64,000 bases of DNA from Gelidibacter salicanalis (GTDB taxonomy: Bacteria > Bacteroidota > Bacteroidia > Flavobacteriales > Flavobacteriaceae). The stretch's first letter is position 1. Every line of letters begins with the position of its first letter. The translations under genes were made by a program, and so were the position numbers. The notes under the pieces were generated by a model. It was not told the DNA's origin. It saw only the letters and a list, made by a program, of their open reading frames with translations, and did not search any database. Positions 1-9,141 of the stretch are shown piece by piece. The DNA lies in contig NZ_JAEHJZ010000005.1 in the NCBI RefSeq assembly GCF_016469035.1, positions 46,543 through 110,542 on the forward strand, given 5' to 3'.

Positions 1-281
1 TCAATACCTGTAACGGATTCCGTTACGCCATGGGTGCTGCTATTTTGGACGAACAGCAACCCGATAAAGTTAAATATAGAACACAACCCTATTTACTAGG
101 TCCAGCCGAACTTTATGAAACCACGGGCGATGTACCTAATGTGGTGTTCCCTTGCGCCGCCTTGCACGATACCAAAGAAGATAAATTGGCCGTATATTAC
201 GGTGCCGCAGATACCGTGGTGGCTTTGGCATTCGGAAAGTTGAGTGAAGTGATACAGTTTACAAAAGATAACAGTTTATAA
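1..281 (+). CDS. GH130 beta-mannoside phosphorylase, C-terminal fragment
   Basis: This is the 3' end of a gene that starts before the window; the frame is open from base 3 and ends at TAA 279-281. The visible residues carry the conserved GH130 C-terminal region: [13 protein letters not shown], then [13 protein letters not shown], then [14 protein letters not shown]130 enzymes phosphorolyse beta-1,4- or beta-1,2-mannosides. In Bacteroides N-glycan loci a GH130 splits Man-beta-1,4-GlcNAc into Man-1-phosphate and GlcNAc, the last intracellular step. Its place at the head of a GH92/GH18/PNGase F-like cassette fits that role. The subfamily and exact substrate cannot be read from this fragment. Confidence 0.88.
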   Translation, partial: NTCNGFRYAMGAAILDEQQPDKVKYRTQPYLLGPAELYETTGDVPNVVFPCAALHDTKEDKLAVYYGAADTVVALAFGKLSEVIQFTKDNSL

Positions 282-292
282 AAACAATTTTG

Positions 293-1363
293 ATGGATTT
301 GAGATTTCGATATGCGTTAGTATGCTTTTGGTGTATGTCTCTGACAGCGTTTGCCCAAACAACTAACAGTAAAATTCCTAAAAGCTATATTGCCTATCAC
401 ACGGCTGATTCTATAAAGGTTGATGGAAAGGATGCTGATGCCTCTTGGAATAAAGTGGAATGGACCGATCTGTTTATTGATATTGAAGGGGTCAAAAAAC
501 CGACTTACAATACCCAGGCAAAAATGTTATGGGATAGTACTTATTTCTACATTTTAGCCAAAATGGAAGAGCCACATGTGTGGGCAGATATTACAGAACA
601 CGACGCGATTATTTTTCATAATAACGATTTTGAAGTGTTTATCGACCCCACTGGCGATACCCATAATTATTATGAAATTGAGATCAACGCCATCAACACC
701 GTTTGGGATTTATTTGTGTCAAAACCCTATCGCGAAGATAATGTGGTGTTAAACGATTGGATGGCTACGGGAATGAAATCCGCCATAACCATTGACGGCA
801 CTTTAAATAATCCGAAGGATACTGATAAAGGATGGATGCTCGAAATTGCCATTCCGTGGTCTGTTTTCAAGAAAGCCTATTTTGAAGAAAATGTACCTAA
901 AGACGACTTTTGGCGCGTGAATTTTTCTAGAGTCAATTGGGATTACCAACTCAATGACGGTGCTTACGGACGCAAGAAAGATGCGGAAGGCAATTACCTC
1001 CCAGAATACAATTGGGTGTGGTCGCCACAAGGTGTCATTAACATGCACGAACCTGAACATTGGGGCTATGTTTATTTTTCTTCAAAGGAAGCTGGAGTAA
1101 AAGATACGTTTGAAATTCCAAATGACGAAAAAATCAAATGGGCATTGTATGAATTGTATCGCGCGCAAAAGACTCATTTTGAAGCTCATGCTGCTTGGAT
1201 AACGTCTATTGAAAAACTATCTTCATCCCCTATCATTGTTGACGGGAAAACGATAACACCAAAACTAGAAAATCATGGTTTTGGATGGACGATTTCAGTT
1301 ATGAGTCCGTTTTCAAATAAATTGTTGATTTTAAAAGAGGATGGTAAATTTATAATAAAATAA
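293..1363 (+). CDS. Exported carbohydrate-binding family 9-like protein
   Basis: A 356-residue protein starting at ATG 293; the TTG at 290 is an upstream alternative I reject. It has a Sec signal (about residues 1-22, ending FAQ). A CBM9/DOMON-like beta-sandwich follows at about 35-250, with the typical opening IKVDGKDADASWNKVEWT and a core of LWDSTYFYILAKMEEPHVWA, NDFEVFIDPTGD and YYEIEINA. A helical, Trp-rich tail follows (KWALYELYRAQKTHF). No glycosidase catalytic motif is visible. It lies 11 bases after the GH130 gene and is probably co-transcribed. Such stand-alone CBM9-like proteins are common in Bacteroidota PULs but their role is poorly defined; a periplasmic or surface sugar-binding role is inference. 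Confidence 0.75.
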   Translation: MDLRFRYALVCFWCMSLTAFAQTTNSKIPKSYIAYHTADSIKVDGKDADASWNKVEWTDLFIDIEGVKKPTYNTQAKMLWDSTYFYILAKMEEPHVWADITEHDAIIFHNNDFEVFIDPTGDTHNYYEIEINAINTVWDLFVSKPYREDNVVLNDWMATGMKSAITIDGTLNNPKDTDKGWMLEIAIPWSVFKKAYFEENVPKDDFWRVNFSRVNWDYQLNDGAYGRKKDAEGNYLPEYNWVWSPQGVINMHEPEHWGYVYFSSKEAGVKDTFEIPNDEKIKWALYELYRAQKTHFEAHAAWITSIEKLSSSPIIVDGKTITPKLENHGFGWTISVMSPFSNKLLILKEDGKFIIK

Positions 1364-1392
1364 AAATAGAATAATAAAAGATTTAGCGGTTA

Positions 1393-1427
1393 GAGACCTC
1401 ACAGGTTTATAAAACCTGTGAGGTCTC
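1393..1427. repeat. Perfect 16-bp palindromic hairpin, copy 1
   Basis: GAGACCTCACAGGTTT (1393-1408) is followed by a 3-base loop and its exact reverse complement (1412-1427). There is no T-tract, so it is not a classical terminator. A diverged copy with the same core lies at 57425-57457. It resembles the dispersed palindromic intergenic repeats seen in many Bacteroidota genomes. It sits between the CBM9-like gene and the first GH29 gene. Confidence 0.7.
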
Positions 1428-1511
1428 GGCCACCCTCAAAGACACAAGAAGTTTATTTCTTAAAATTAATTTTGCCATGCGCAGGACAAACTAAATTTAA
1501 AAATAACCAAC

Positions 1512-3125
1512 ATGGAGTTCAATAAACACATTTTAATTTTATTCCTAATCGGATTTTTGAGCTTCCCTGCTCTTTCACAGGACAAAGAATTGTCATGGGA
1601 AGAACTCAGTGCAACTTATGAATTCCCTGCGTGGTATACAGAAGCCCGATTTGGAATTTGGGTACATTGGGGTGCGCAAACCGAGCCAATGCAAGGCGGA
1701 GGTTGGTATGCGAGACACATGTATATGGAAGACGTGAAACATGAAAAATGGGGGAGAAACGCTTATGCCTATCACAATAAAACCTATGGCCATCCAACTG
1801 AAATTGGATATAAAGATGTGCTCAATGAATGGAAAGCTGATAAGCTAGACACGGATGCGCTTGTTTCATATTTCAAAAGTGTTGGCGCAAAGTATTTTGT
1901 TGCCTTAGCCAATCATCACGATCATTTTGATAATTTTAATTCCACCTATCATCCTTGGAATTCCGTTAATTTGGGACCAAAACGAGATATCATTGGGCAG
2001 TTTGAGAAGTCATCTAAAAAACATAACATGAGGTTTGGGGTGAGTTCTCATGATGACCGCTTTTTGGGTTGGTGGGAACCTGCTTTTGGAGCTGACACTT
2101 CAGGACCTTATAAGGGCATTCCTTATGATGGACATATGACTATTGAAGATGGAAAAGGCAAATGGTGGGAAGGTTTGGATCCTGCCGACTTATACGGTTT
2201 GCCACCAGCAAAACGGACTCCTGAGTATATTGAATCCGTAAAGGAAAACTGGAAGTTACGCCACACCGAACTCGTTACAAAATATGATTTAGATTACCTG
2301 TGGTTTGATGGGTATAATTTTCCTTATGGCGATTATGGAAAGACGGTGAGCACCACTTATTTCAACAAAAAACGTCAGAGCAATGGAAAAATTGATGCGG
2401 TTTTAGCGGGTAAATTTAGCAGTGAACCCACAACCGTTAAAGATATTGAACGTGGTGGGGCTTCTGAAATACTAGCTTTTCCGTGGCAAGGGATAACAAC
2501 CCTCCGTACTTGGTTTTATAAAGAAGATGAAGGCGGGTTGGATTATCGCCATAGCGCAAGAACCGTTATCGAAACCTTGGCCGATTACAATAGTAAAAAT
2601 GGTAATCTCGTGCTGAATGTTGAATTGTTACGTGATGGCACCATCCCTACCACCCAAAAACTAATTTTGGATGACGTTGGTGCGTGGATACACCTCAATA
2701 GTGAAGCTATTTACGCCAGCAAACCTTGGAAAATATATGGAGACAATCTGGATTCTTATCTCAAGGTACTAGAAAATAGTAGCATTGGGGAAGCAGATCT
2801 TGAAGCCTTAAAAAAGCAAAAGAGCGAGGAGCATTTCAATGAAAGAACGCTAGCTAGTCCTGCTTATGGGAGTGATGAAGTGCGGTTTACTACAAACGGA
2901 GATGTGCTGTACATGTTTGTGCTGAATCCAGCGGAGGGGGAAATTGAATTACCAACTTTAGGTTTAAAATCAAAACAAAAGCCAGGCAAAATAAGCGCTA
3001 TTGAGATGATTGGTAGTGACCAAAAAATCGAGTATAAACAAGACAATAATAAGCTTGTACTTACAATGCCAGCAAATCGACCTAATACATTAGCAACGGT
3101 TTTTAGAATTAAAGGAGCTCTATAA
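1512..3125 (+). CDS. GH29 alpha-L-fucosidase (1)
   Basis: A 537-residue exported protein (Sec signal about 1-23, ending ALSQ). The GH29 barrel begins with WYTEARFGIWVHWG and includes ANHHDHFDNF. The nucleophile motif YLWFDGYNF places the catalytic Asp at residue 266. An insert around residues 195-245 and a C-terminal beta-sandwich (about 440-537) follow. GH29 enzymes release alpha-linked fucose with retention. This copy is clearly diverged from the two tandem GH29 copies at 12.5-15.2 kb: it has HHDHFD where the others have KHHDGV or RHHDGF. That suggests another linkage, for example core versus antennary fucose. Linkage cannot be assigned by eye. Confidence 0.88.
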   Translation: MEFNKHILILFLIGFLSFPALSQDKELSWEELSATYEFPAWYTEARFGIWVHWGAQTEPMQGGGWYARHMYMEDVKHEKWGRNAYAYHNKTYGHPTEIGYKDVLNEWKADKLDTDALVSYFKSVGAKYFVALANHHDHFDNFNSTYHPWNSVNLGPKRDIIGQFEKSSKKHNMRFGVSSHDDRFLGWWEPAFGADTSGPYKGIPYDGHMTIEDGKGKWWEGLDPADLYGLPPAKRTPEYIESVKENWKLRHTELVTKYDLDYLWFDGYNFPYGDYGKTVSTTYFNKKRQSNGKIDAVLAGKFSSEPTTVKDIERGGASEILAFPWQGITTLRTWFYKEDEGGLDYRHSARTVIETLADYNSKNGNLVLNVELLRDGTIPTTQKLILDDVGAWIHLNSEAIYASKPWKIYGDNLDSYLKVLENSSIGEADLEALKKQKSEEHFNERTLASPAYGSDEVRFTTNGDVLYMFVLNPAEGEIELPTLGLKSKQKPGKISAIEMIGSDQKIEYKQDNNKLVLTMPANRPNTLATVFRIKGAL

Positions 3126-3192
3126 TTGACGCATGACGTCAAAATAATAATTACAACTAAAACCAATGGCATTTTTTTAAAACAAAAAAGAG

Positions 3193-4350
3193 ATGAGATT
3201 TATAAAATTTATGGTCCTATTACCCCTGTTTTTTGCCTGCAACAATGCACCTGAAAAATCGGAATTACCAGTTGAAGCTCAAGAGGTCTCCAAGGAGGAT
3301 GCAGAACCTGTCGATATGAAAATCATCGGTTATGCGGCAGGATATGAAGATTATGATTTCTCAGAAATTGACGCCACAAAACTGACCCATATCAATTTTG
3401 CCTTTGCCAATATTGTAGAAGGTAAAGCGGCTTTTGAACTCGACACTGATGCCGTTAAAATTGCGACGCTTATCGGACTCAAACAACAAAACCCCGACTT
3501 AAAAGTATTGTATTCTGTAGGAGGATGGGTTTGGTCTGATCAATTTTCAACTATGGCTGCATATGAGGAGTCGCGTAAAATATTTGCAGAAAGTTGTGTG
3601 GCGCTCCTTAAAAAACATGAATTTGATGGGGTCGATTTAGATTGGGAATATCCAGGCCAACGCGCCGAAGACAACGTCTTCCGTCCGTCAGATAAAGATA
3701 ATTTCACGTTGCTTTTAAAAGCGATTCGTGAAGCACTCGATGTGCAAGGTGAAAAAGACGACACTCATTATTTATTGACTATTGCTACTGGCGCTGATCA
3801 GGCGTATATAGATAATACCAATTTAGGAGAGGCGCATGAGTACCTTGATTTTATTAATGTGATGGGCTACGATTTTTATCAAGGCTGGATGTATCAAACC
3901 GGGCACCACGCCAATTTATATCCATCAGATAAGGAAAAATATGGCGGGAATAGTGGTGTTGAAGCTATTGAAAGACATATTGTTGCTGGCGTTCCTGTGC
4001 ACAAACTCGTTTTGGGTATTCCATTTTATGGCAGACAATGGGAGAAAGTAGCACCAACAGAGGTTCCTTTGTACTCGTCGGCTAATGAAGGTGGCTATAT
4101 CATTTCCTACTGGCAAATTCTTGAAAAGCTAAAATCCGGAAAGTATAAAAAAATGTACGACGAATCGGCAAAAGCATCCTATCTATGGAATGAAACAGAC
4201 AACATTTTTGTATCTTGGGATACCCCAAAGGAAATTAAGTTGAAAGCGAATTATATCAAAGAAAAGGGCTTAGGTGGCGCGATGTTTTGGGAGTATAGTC
4301 TTGATAAGGATCAGGAATTGTTGAATGCGCTTTTCGAAAATTTAAACTAA
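3193..4350 (+). CDS. GH18 lipoprotein, chitinase or endo-beta-N-acetylglucosaminidase
   Basis: A 385-residue lipoprotein (lipobox ending at Cys16). The GH18 barrel shows the SxGG motif (SVGGWVW) and the catalytic DxxDxDxE motif D145-G-V-D148-L-D150-W-E152, with E152 as acid/base. MGYDFY matches the conserved MxYD motif (the Tyr assists oxazolinium catalysis) and ends in a WEYSLD strand. GH18 enzymes cut GlcNAc-beta-1,4-GlcNAc, either in chitin or in the chitobiose core of N-glycans. The motif FDGVDLDWEYPG is close to ordinary bacterial chitinases, so chito-oligosaccharide cleavage is possible. The GH92, glycosylasparaginase and PNGase F-like neighbours favour endoglycosidase action. The family is sure, the specificity is not. 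Confidence 0.88.
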   Translation: MRFIKFMVLLPLFFACNNAPEKSELPVEAQEVSKEDAEPVDMKIIGYAAGYEDYDFSEIDATKLTHINFAFANIVEGKAAFELDTDAVKIATLIGLKQQNPDLKVLYSVGGWVWSDQFSTMAAYEESRKIFAESCVALLKKHEFDGVDLDWEYPGQRAEDNVFRPSDKDNFTLLLKAIREALDVQGEKDDTHYLLTIATGADQAYIDNTNLGEAHEYLDFINVMGYDFYQGWMYQTGHHANLYPSDKEKYGGNSGVEAIERHIVAGVPVHKLVLGIPFYGRQWEKVAPTEVPLYSSANEGGYIISYWQILEKLKSGKYKKMYDESAKASYLWNETDNIFVSWDTPKEIKLKANYIKEKGLGGAMFWEYSLDKDQELLNALFENLN

Positions 4351-4374
4351 TAAGTTATATTAAATCGCTTTCGG

Positions 4375-5487
4375 ATGAAAACCAACTTTTTATTTTTTAT
4401 ACTGATCGTTTTAGGGTTGGTCAGCTGTAATCAAATGGAACGGAAGCAGGAAACTGCGGATACAAAACCTTCAGAAGAAGCAAGTTTTAATTTTGGCACT
4501 TGGATCACCTCCAACAAAGACAAATCTAGCGAAGATTACGCTGCCGAATTTAAACGCTATAAGGCAGGTGGAATTGACGAGTTGTTAATCAACACGGCTA
4601 CAGATGTTAAAGAATTGGAGCGATTGGTGGCCATTGCAGCAAAGGAAGATCTTAAAGTTCACGCTTGGATGTGGGCGGTCAACCGACCGGGCGACACCAT
4701 TGCTCAGAAACATCCGGAGTGGTATATGGTGAGCAGAGATGGCAAATCGTGCTATGACACCCAGCCTTACGTAAACTATTACCAATGGCTTTGCCCTACT
4801 AGAGAAGCGTCCCGAAACCATATTTTAAGTTTGGTAGAACGTATGGCTAAAGTGGATGGGATTGAAAGTGTACATCTCGATTATATCCGCTTTCCGGATA
4901 TTTTCCTACCGATAGGATTACTGCCTAAATACAACCTTACCCAAGATACTGAAATGGCAGAATACGACTTCTGTTATTGTGAAGCCTGTATCAGTGCCTT
5001 CGAAAAAATCCATCATAAAAACCCACTGGAAAGTAACAATACCGCTATTGACATGGAATGGAAGAACTTCCGTTTGAATGCCATTAGAAACTTGGTTAAT
5101 GACGCTTACGAGATCGTCCATAAACACAACAAGAAATTAACCGCTGCCGTTTTTCCTTATCCGGAAATGGCGGACCATATGGTGCGCCAACGTTGGGATA
5201 AATGGAATATTGATGCCGTTTATCCGATGATATACCACGGCTTTTACAACGAAGAAATCGATTGGATTGGCTACGCTACCAAACAAGGCGTCACCGATTT
5301 GGAATCTAAGAATGTCCTTCTGAACACTGGCGTTTTTGTGCCGCCGTTTACATCTGCGGAGGAACTCAAAGAAGCCATTCATTACGCTAAAGACAACGGC
5401 GCAAAAGGCGTGACATTTTTTGACGGCCCACAACTAACAGATGCGTATTTACAGACTATTAAAGAAATAAAAGGAAGCTTTAACTAA
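4375..5487 (+). CDS. GHL10-like putative glycoside hydrolase lipoprotein
   Basis: A 370-residue lipoprotein (lipobox LVSC, Cys18) with a TIM-barrel-like sequence of the GHL10/DUF187 type. It has GIDELLINTATD, then LKVHAWMWAVNRPGD, then VHLDYIRFPD, then AVYPMIYHGFYNE, and finally GVTFFDGPQ. The HLDYIRFP strand end is typical of this group. It starts 25 bases after the GH18 stop and ends 10 bases before the sugar transporter, so the three probably work as a unit. Members of this group are largely uncharacterised, so the substrate is unknown. A GlcNAc-containing product of GH18 is a reasonable guess from position only. Confidence 0.7.
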   Translation: MKTNFLFFILIVLGLVSCNQMERKQETADTKPSEEASFNFGTWITSNKDKSSEDYAAEFKRYKAGGIDELLINTATDVKELERLVAIAAKEDLKVHAWMWAVNRPGDTIAQKHPEWYMVSRDGKSCYDTQPYVNYYQWLCPTREASRNHILSLVERMAKVDGIESVHLDYIRFPDIFLPIGLLPKYNLTQDTEMAEYDFCYCEACISAFEKIHHKNPLESNNTAIDMEWKNFRLNAIRNLVNDAYEIVHKHNKKLTAAVFPYPEMADHMVRQRWDKWNIDAVYPMIYHGFYNEEIDWIGYATKQGVTDLESKNVLLNTGVFVPPFTSAEELKEAIHYAKDNGAKGVTFFDGPQLTDAYLQTIKEIKGSFN

Positions 5488-5497
5488 CACATAACCT

Positions 5498-6811
5498 ATG
5501 TCAAACCAGAAATCATACCGCTCCGCATTTATTTTATTGACTATCCTATTTTTCCTTTGGGGATTTATAACTGTGTTGGTCGACTCCCTAATTCCGCGAT
5601 TGCGTGAATTGTTTACCTTAACTTATTTTCAGGCAGGACTGGTTCAATTTGCATTTTTTGGAGCTTATTTTTTACTGTCCATTCCGGCAAGTTATATCCT
5701 TTCCAAAATCGGCTATAAAAAAGGAATCATTCTCGGATTATTGACCATGGCTTTGGGTTGTTTACTGTTTTATCCCGCGGCATCCTATCGCATCTTTGGA
5801 ATCTTTATGTTGGCGTATTTCATTTTGGCAGGAGGGATTACCATTTTACAGGTGGCTGCCAATCCGTTTGTAGCAGTTTTGGGTTCTGAAGAAGGCGCGT
5901 CGAGTAGATTAAACCTTTCCCAAGCCTTCAATTCCTTAGGCACCGCTATCGCGCCAGCAATTGGCGCCTTGTTTATTTTAAGCGATGTGATAAAAACCAA
6001 GGAAGAAATTGCAGTATTAGAAGGTTCGGCGAAGGAAGCGTACCTCTCCGCAGAAGCTGCAGCCGTGCAAACACCATTTTTGGGCTTGGCGCTTTTTATA
6101 GGCTTGATCGCGGTTATTTTCTTGTTCGCAAAGTTGCCTACCATGATTTCGGAAACTTCTACGGGAACTTATAGAGAAGCCTTAAAGAATAAAAAATTGA
6201 TGCAGGGCGTATTGGGTATCTTCTTTTATGTAGGTGCTGAAGTAGCCATTGGGAGCTATTTGGTCAACTACTTTTTAGATATGAACCTGGTTTCCGTAAT
6301 CAAAGAATCTAGTGTGATGCGGTCTATAGCAGAAACCATTCTAAATTCAGGTTTGGCAGATAAAGACGATAAAGCCGTCGTGGGTGTGTTTGTCACATTT
6401 TATTGGTCCGGTGCGATGATTGGAAGGTTTGCAGGCGCTTATCTTACCAGAATTATGCAGCCAGGAAAAGTCTTGGCGATTTTCGCAACCATTTCCATCA
6501 GCTTGATTGTACTATCTATTAGTACCGTCGGTTTGGTGAGCATGTGGAGTATTTTGGCGGTTGGTTTGTTCAATTCTATCATGTTCCCAACCATTTTCAC
6601 CTTAGCGATTGACGGCATTGGGCATTTAAAACCTAAAGCTTCAGGCTTGTTGTGTACAGCCATTGTGGGTGGTGCCATAATTCCGCCAACGTTCGGGTTT
6701 TTAACCGATCAGATAGCGTTTAAAAATGCCATGATTTTTATAGTGTTGTGCTATGCGTACATTGTGTGGTTTGGGTATAAAAATGGGAAATCGAAGGTGG
6801 CTATAGTGTAA
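5498..6811 (+). CDS. FucP/NagP-type MFS sugar:H+ symporter
   Basis: A 437-residue inner-membrane transporter with about 12 hydrophobic segments. The N-terminus FLWGFITVLVDSLIPRLRELF and the segment LQVAANPFVAVLG are hallmarks of the FHS family (fucose, glucose/galactose and N-acetylglucosamine symporters). GASSRLNLSQAFNSLGTAIAP matches the conserved loop and helix of the same family. It is the only sugar importer of the inner membrane in the window, so it probably carries a final monosaccharide or small product, such as fucose or GlcNAc, released by the surrounding periplasmic enzymes. The exact sugar cannot be assigned from sequence alone. Confidence 0.9.
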   Translation: MSNQKSYRSAFILLTILFFLWGFITVLVDSLIPRLRELFTLTYFQAGLVQFAFFGAYFLLSIPASYILSKIGYKKGIILGLLTMALGCLLFYPAASYRIFGIFMLAYFILAGGITILQVAANPFVAVLGSEEGASSRLNLSQAFNSLGTAIAPAIGALFILSDVIKTKEEIAVLEGSAKEAYLSAEAAAVQTPFLGLALFIGLIAVIFLFAKLPTMISETSTGTYREALKNKKLMQGVLGIFFYVGAEVAIGSYLVNYFLDMNLVSVIKESSVMRSIAETILNSGLADKDDKAVVGVFVTFYWSGAMIGRFAGAYLTRIMQPGKVLAIFATISISLIVLSISTVGLVSMWSILAVGLFNSIMFPTIFTLAIDGIGHLKPKASGLLCTAIVGGAIIPPTFGFLTDQIAFKNAMIFIVLCYAYIVWFGYKNGKSKVAIV

Positions 6812-6828
6812 GGTACATGGGCTGTAGT

Positions 6829-6887
6829 GTAGAGAAAAGAGAACAGAGAGAAGAGAAAAGAGAAAAGAGAATAGAGAATAGAGAGAA
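6829..6887 (+). repeat. Purine-rich AGAGAA-type repeat tract before GH92
   Basis: A degenerate array of AGAGAA, AGAGAAAA and AGAGAAT units runs directly into the ATG of the GH92 gene at 6888. Related tracts occur at 51404-51440, 51621-51662 and, cleanest, 52521-52632. Because it forms the 5' leader of the GH92 reading frame, it would lie in the ribosome-loading region. Any role in expression is inference. Confidence 0.7.
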
Positions 6888-9134
6888 ATGAGAAAAATTG
6901 TGGTAATTGGTCTGATGAGTATGGGGTTTTTGTGGCATTGCAAAGCACCTAAGACTGTAGTACCTCAAAAGAAATTAACCCAATATGTGAATCCGTTTAT
7001 TGGTACGGATGGACCGGGGAATACATATCCTGGCGCCACCGTTCCGTTCGGGATGGTACAGTTGAGTCCCGATATCGGCATCCCAGGTTGGGACCGTATT
7101 GCGGGTTACTTTTATCAAGATTCCATAATTTCTGGATTTTCGCACATGCATTTGTCCGGTACCGGCGCTGGTGATCTTTACGATATTTTGGTAATGCCAA
7201 CCAACAGTCGCTTTTCTGAGCGTATGGAAGCCAACAGCTTTAAACCTTTTTCAAGTTTTTCTCACGACAAAGAAGCCGCCTCTCCAGGCTATTATACCGT
7301 AGACTTGTTAGATTATGGTATTAAAGCGGAATTGACCGCCACCGAACGCACAGGAATTCATAAATATACCTTCCCTAAAGACGACAGTACGCAAATTCAT
7401 ATCGATTTAGGTTACGCTTTAAATTGGGACAGTCCTACCGAAACACATATCAATGTGGTAAATGAAACCACTATTGAGGGCTACAGAAAATCTACAGGTT
7501 GGGCAAAAGACCAGAGGGTTTATTTTGTTATTAAAATTTCAAAGCCATTCAAAAGCTATCAGGTCTTTAAAAATGACTCGCTGACAAGTTCTCCAGTCAC
7601 TCACAAAAACACCAAAATTATTCTGGATTATACAACCTCAGAGGGCGAGGAAATCGTCTTAAAAACAGGGGTGTCTTCCGCAAGTATTGAAGGCGCTTAT
7701 AAATCTTTGGAAATTGAAGCGGCACATTTTGATTTTGAAGCACTAAAACATCAAGCAGAAAATAAATGGGAAACCCAACTCAATAAGATCAACATCACCG
7801 TAGCTGATGACACGAAAAAACGAATTTTTTACACCATGTTGTACCAGTCCATGTTGGCGCCAACCTTATTGAGTGATCTTAATGGCAACTACAAAGGCGC
7901 CAATGATACCATCATGAAGGCTGACGGATTTGACCGTTACGATACGTTCTCATTATGGGATACCTATCGCGCAGCACATCCACTTTACACCATCGTACAT
8001 CCTACACACGTGTCAGATATGGTCAATTCCATGCTGGCTCATTACAAGGAAACAGGATTGTTGCCCGTTTGGTCCATGCAGGGCAATGAAACCAATATGA
8101 TGATTGGCTACCACGCTGTTCCGGTGATTGTGGATGCTTATTTTAAAGGCATTAAAAATTTTGATGCTGATTTGGCATACGAAGCCTGCATCGCCAGTGC
8201 CACAGATGCGTCGAGAGAAATTGATAAATACATGGCCTTAGGCTATGTTCCTATTGGTGAAGGCGGCGATGATTGGTCGGTATCCAAAACCTTGGAATAT
8301 GCTTATGACGATTGGTGCATTGCGCAATTCGCTAAAGCGTTAGGAAAAACGGAAGATTATAATACCTTTCTAAAACGTTCCGATAACTGGCGTAATGTTT
8401 ACGATACCCAAAGCACCTTTATGCGTCCAAAATTGGAAGATGGTACTTTTATAGCCGATTTTGACCCTAAAGCGTATTCCGCACATTTTTGCGAAAGCAA
8501 TGCTTGGCAGTACTTCTGGTCCGTGCAACACAATATTGAAGGTCTAGCCGAACGGGTTGGTGGCAATGAACTATTCGAAAGAAAACTCGATTCCATGTTT
8601 TCGTTAAATCCGCTTCCTGACGATAAATTACCCATTTTCAGTACCGGAATGATTGGCCAATATGCACATGGTAATGAACCGAGTCATCATGTCGCCTATC
8701 TTTATAATTATGTTGGTAAACCATGGAAAACCCAAAAGTTGGTCCGCGAAATTCTAGAAACCCAATATCAAAATGAGCCTAGCGGCCATTGTGGTAATGA
8801 AGATTGCGGCCAAATGTCGTCGTGGTACGTCTTTAGTGCTTTAGGTTTTTATCCGGTCAATCCAGCACAAGGAGTCTATGCTTTTGGATCGCCAAGTGTT
8901 GATTCGGCAACGCTCAACTTAGAAAATGGAAAGACTTTTAAAATCACTGTGCTTAATAACAGTCCAAAGCATATCTACATCCAGTCCGTTACTTTAAATG
9001 GCGAGACTTTAGAAACTAATTTTATCACGCATAAACAAATAATTGAAGGTGGCGCGCTCCAGTTTAATATGGGTAGTGAGCCTAATAAAAACACGAGCAA
9101 TACCATGGCGCCTTCATCACAACTATATAAATAA
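6888..9134 (+). CDS. GH92 exo-alpha-mannosidase (1)
   Basis: A 748-residue protein with a lipoprotein-like signal (Cys18, but a weak box LWHC). It opens with the GH92 signature YVNPFIGTDGPGNTYPGATVPFGM and HMHLSGTG. The predicted general acid lies in CESNAWQYFW (Glu536). The Ca/general-base loop is GNEDCGQMSSWYVFSALGFYPV. GH92 enzymes are Ca-dependent inverting alpha-mannosidases that trim alpha-1,2/1,3/1,4/1,6-mannose from N-glycans. This is the most canonical of the three GH92 copies here. Its start follows a purine repeat tract directly. The linkage cleaved is not deducible from these motifs. Confidence 0.93.
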   Translation: MRKIVVIGLMSMGFLWHCKAPKTVVPQKKLTQYVNPFIGTDGPGNTYPGATVPFGMVQLSPDIGIPGWDRIAGYFYQDSIISGFSHMHLSGTGAGDLYDILVMPTNSRFSERMEANSFKPFSSFSHDKEAASPGYYTVDLLDYGIKAELTATERTGIHKYTFPKDDSTQIHIDLGYALNWDSPTETHINVVNETTIEGYRKSTGWAKDQRVYFVIKISKPFKSYQVFKNDSLTSSPVTHKNTKIILDYTTSEGEEIVLKTGVSSASIEGAYKSLEIEAAHFDFEALKHQAENKWETQLNKINITVADDTKKRIFYTMLYQSMLAPTLLSDLNGNYKGANDTIMKADGFDRYDTFSLWDTYRAAHPLYTIVHPTHVSDMVNSMLAHYKETGLLPVWSMQGNETNMMIGYHAVPVIVDAYFKGIKNFDADLAYEACIASATDASREIDKYMALGYVPIGEGGDDWSVSKTLEYAYDDWCIAQFAKALGKTEDYNTFLKRSDNWRNVYDTQSTFMRPKLEDGTFIADFDPKAYSAHFCESNAWQYFWSVQHNIEGLAERVGGNELFERKLDSMFSLNPLPDDKLPIFSTGMIGQYAHGNEPSHHVAYLYNYVGKPWKTQKLVREILETQYQNEPSGHCGNEDCGQMSSWYVFSALGFYPVNPAQGVYAFGSPSVDSATLNLENGKTFKITVLNNSPKHIYIQSVTLNGETLETNFITHKQIIEGGALQFNMGSEPNKNTSNTMAPSSQLYK

Positions 9135-9141
9135 ATACTGT

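Noticed and set aside
6701-6948. Leu/Phe/Ser-rich minus-strand frames
   Set aside because: They are the reverse translation of the AGAGAA purine tract and of the transporter gene; low complexity and no start context.
9043-9141. Upstream extension of the glycosylasparaginase
   Set aside because: It overlaps the GH92 end and its residues look like a frame-shadow of that gene, while the Met at 9142 gives a clear Tat signal.
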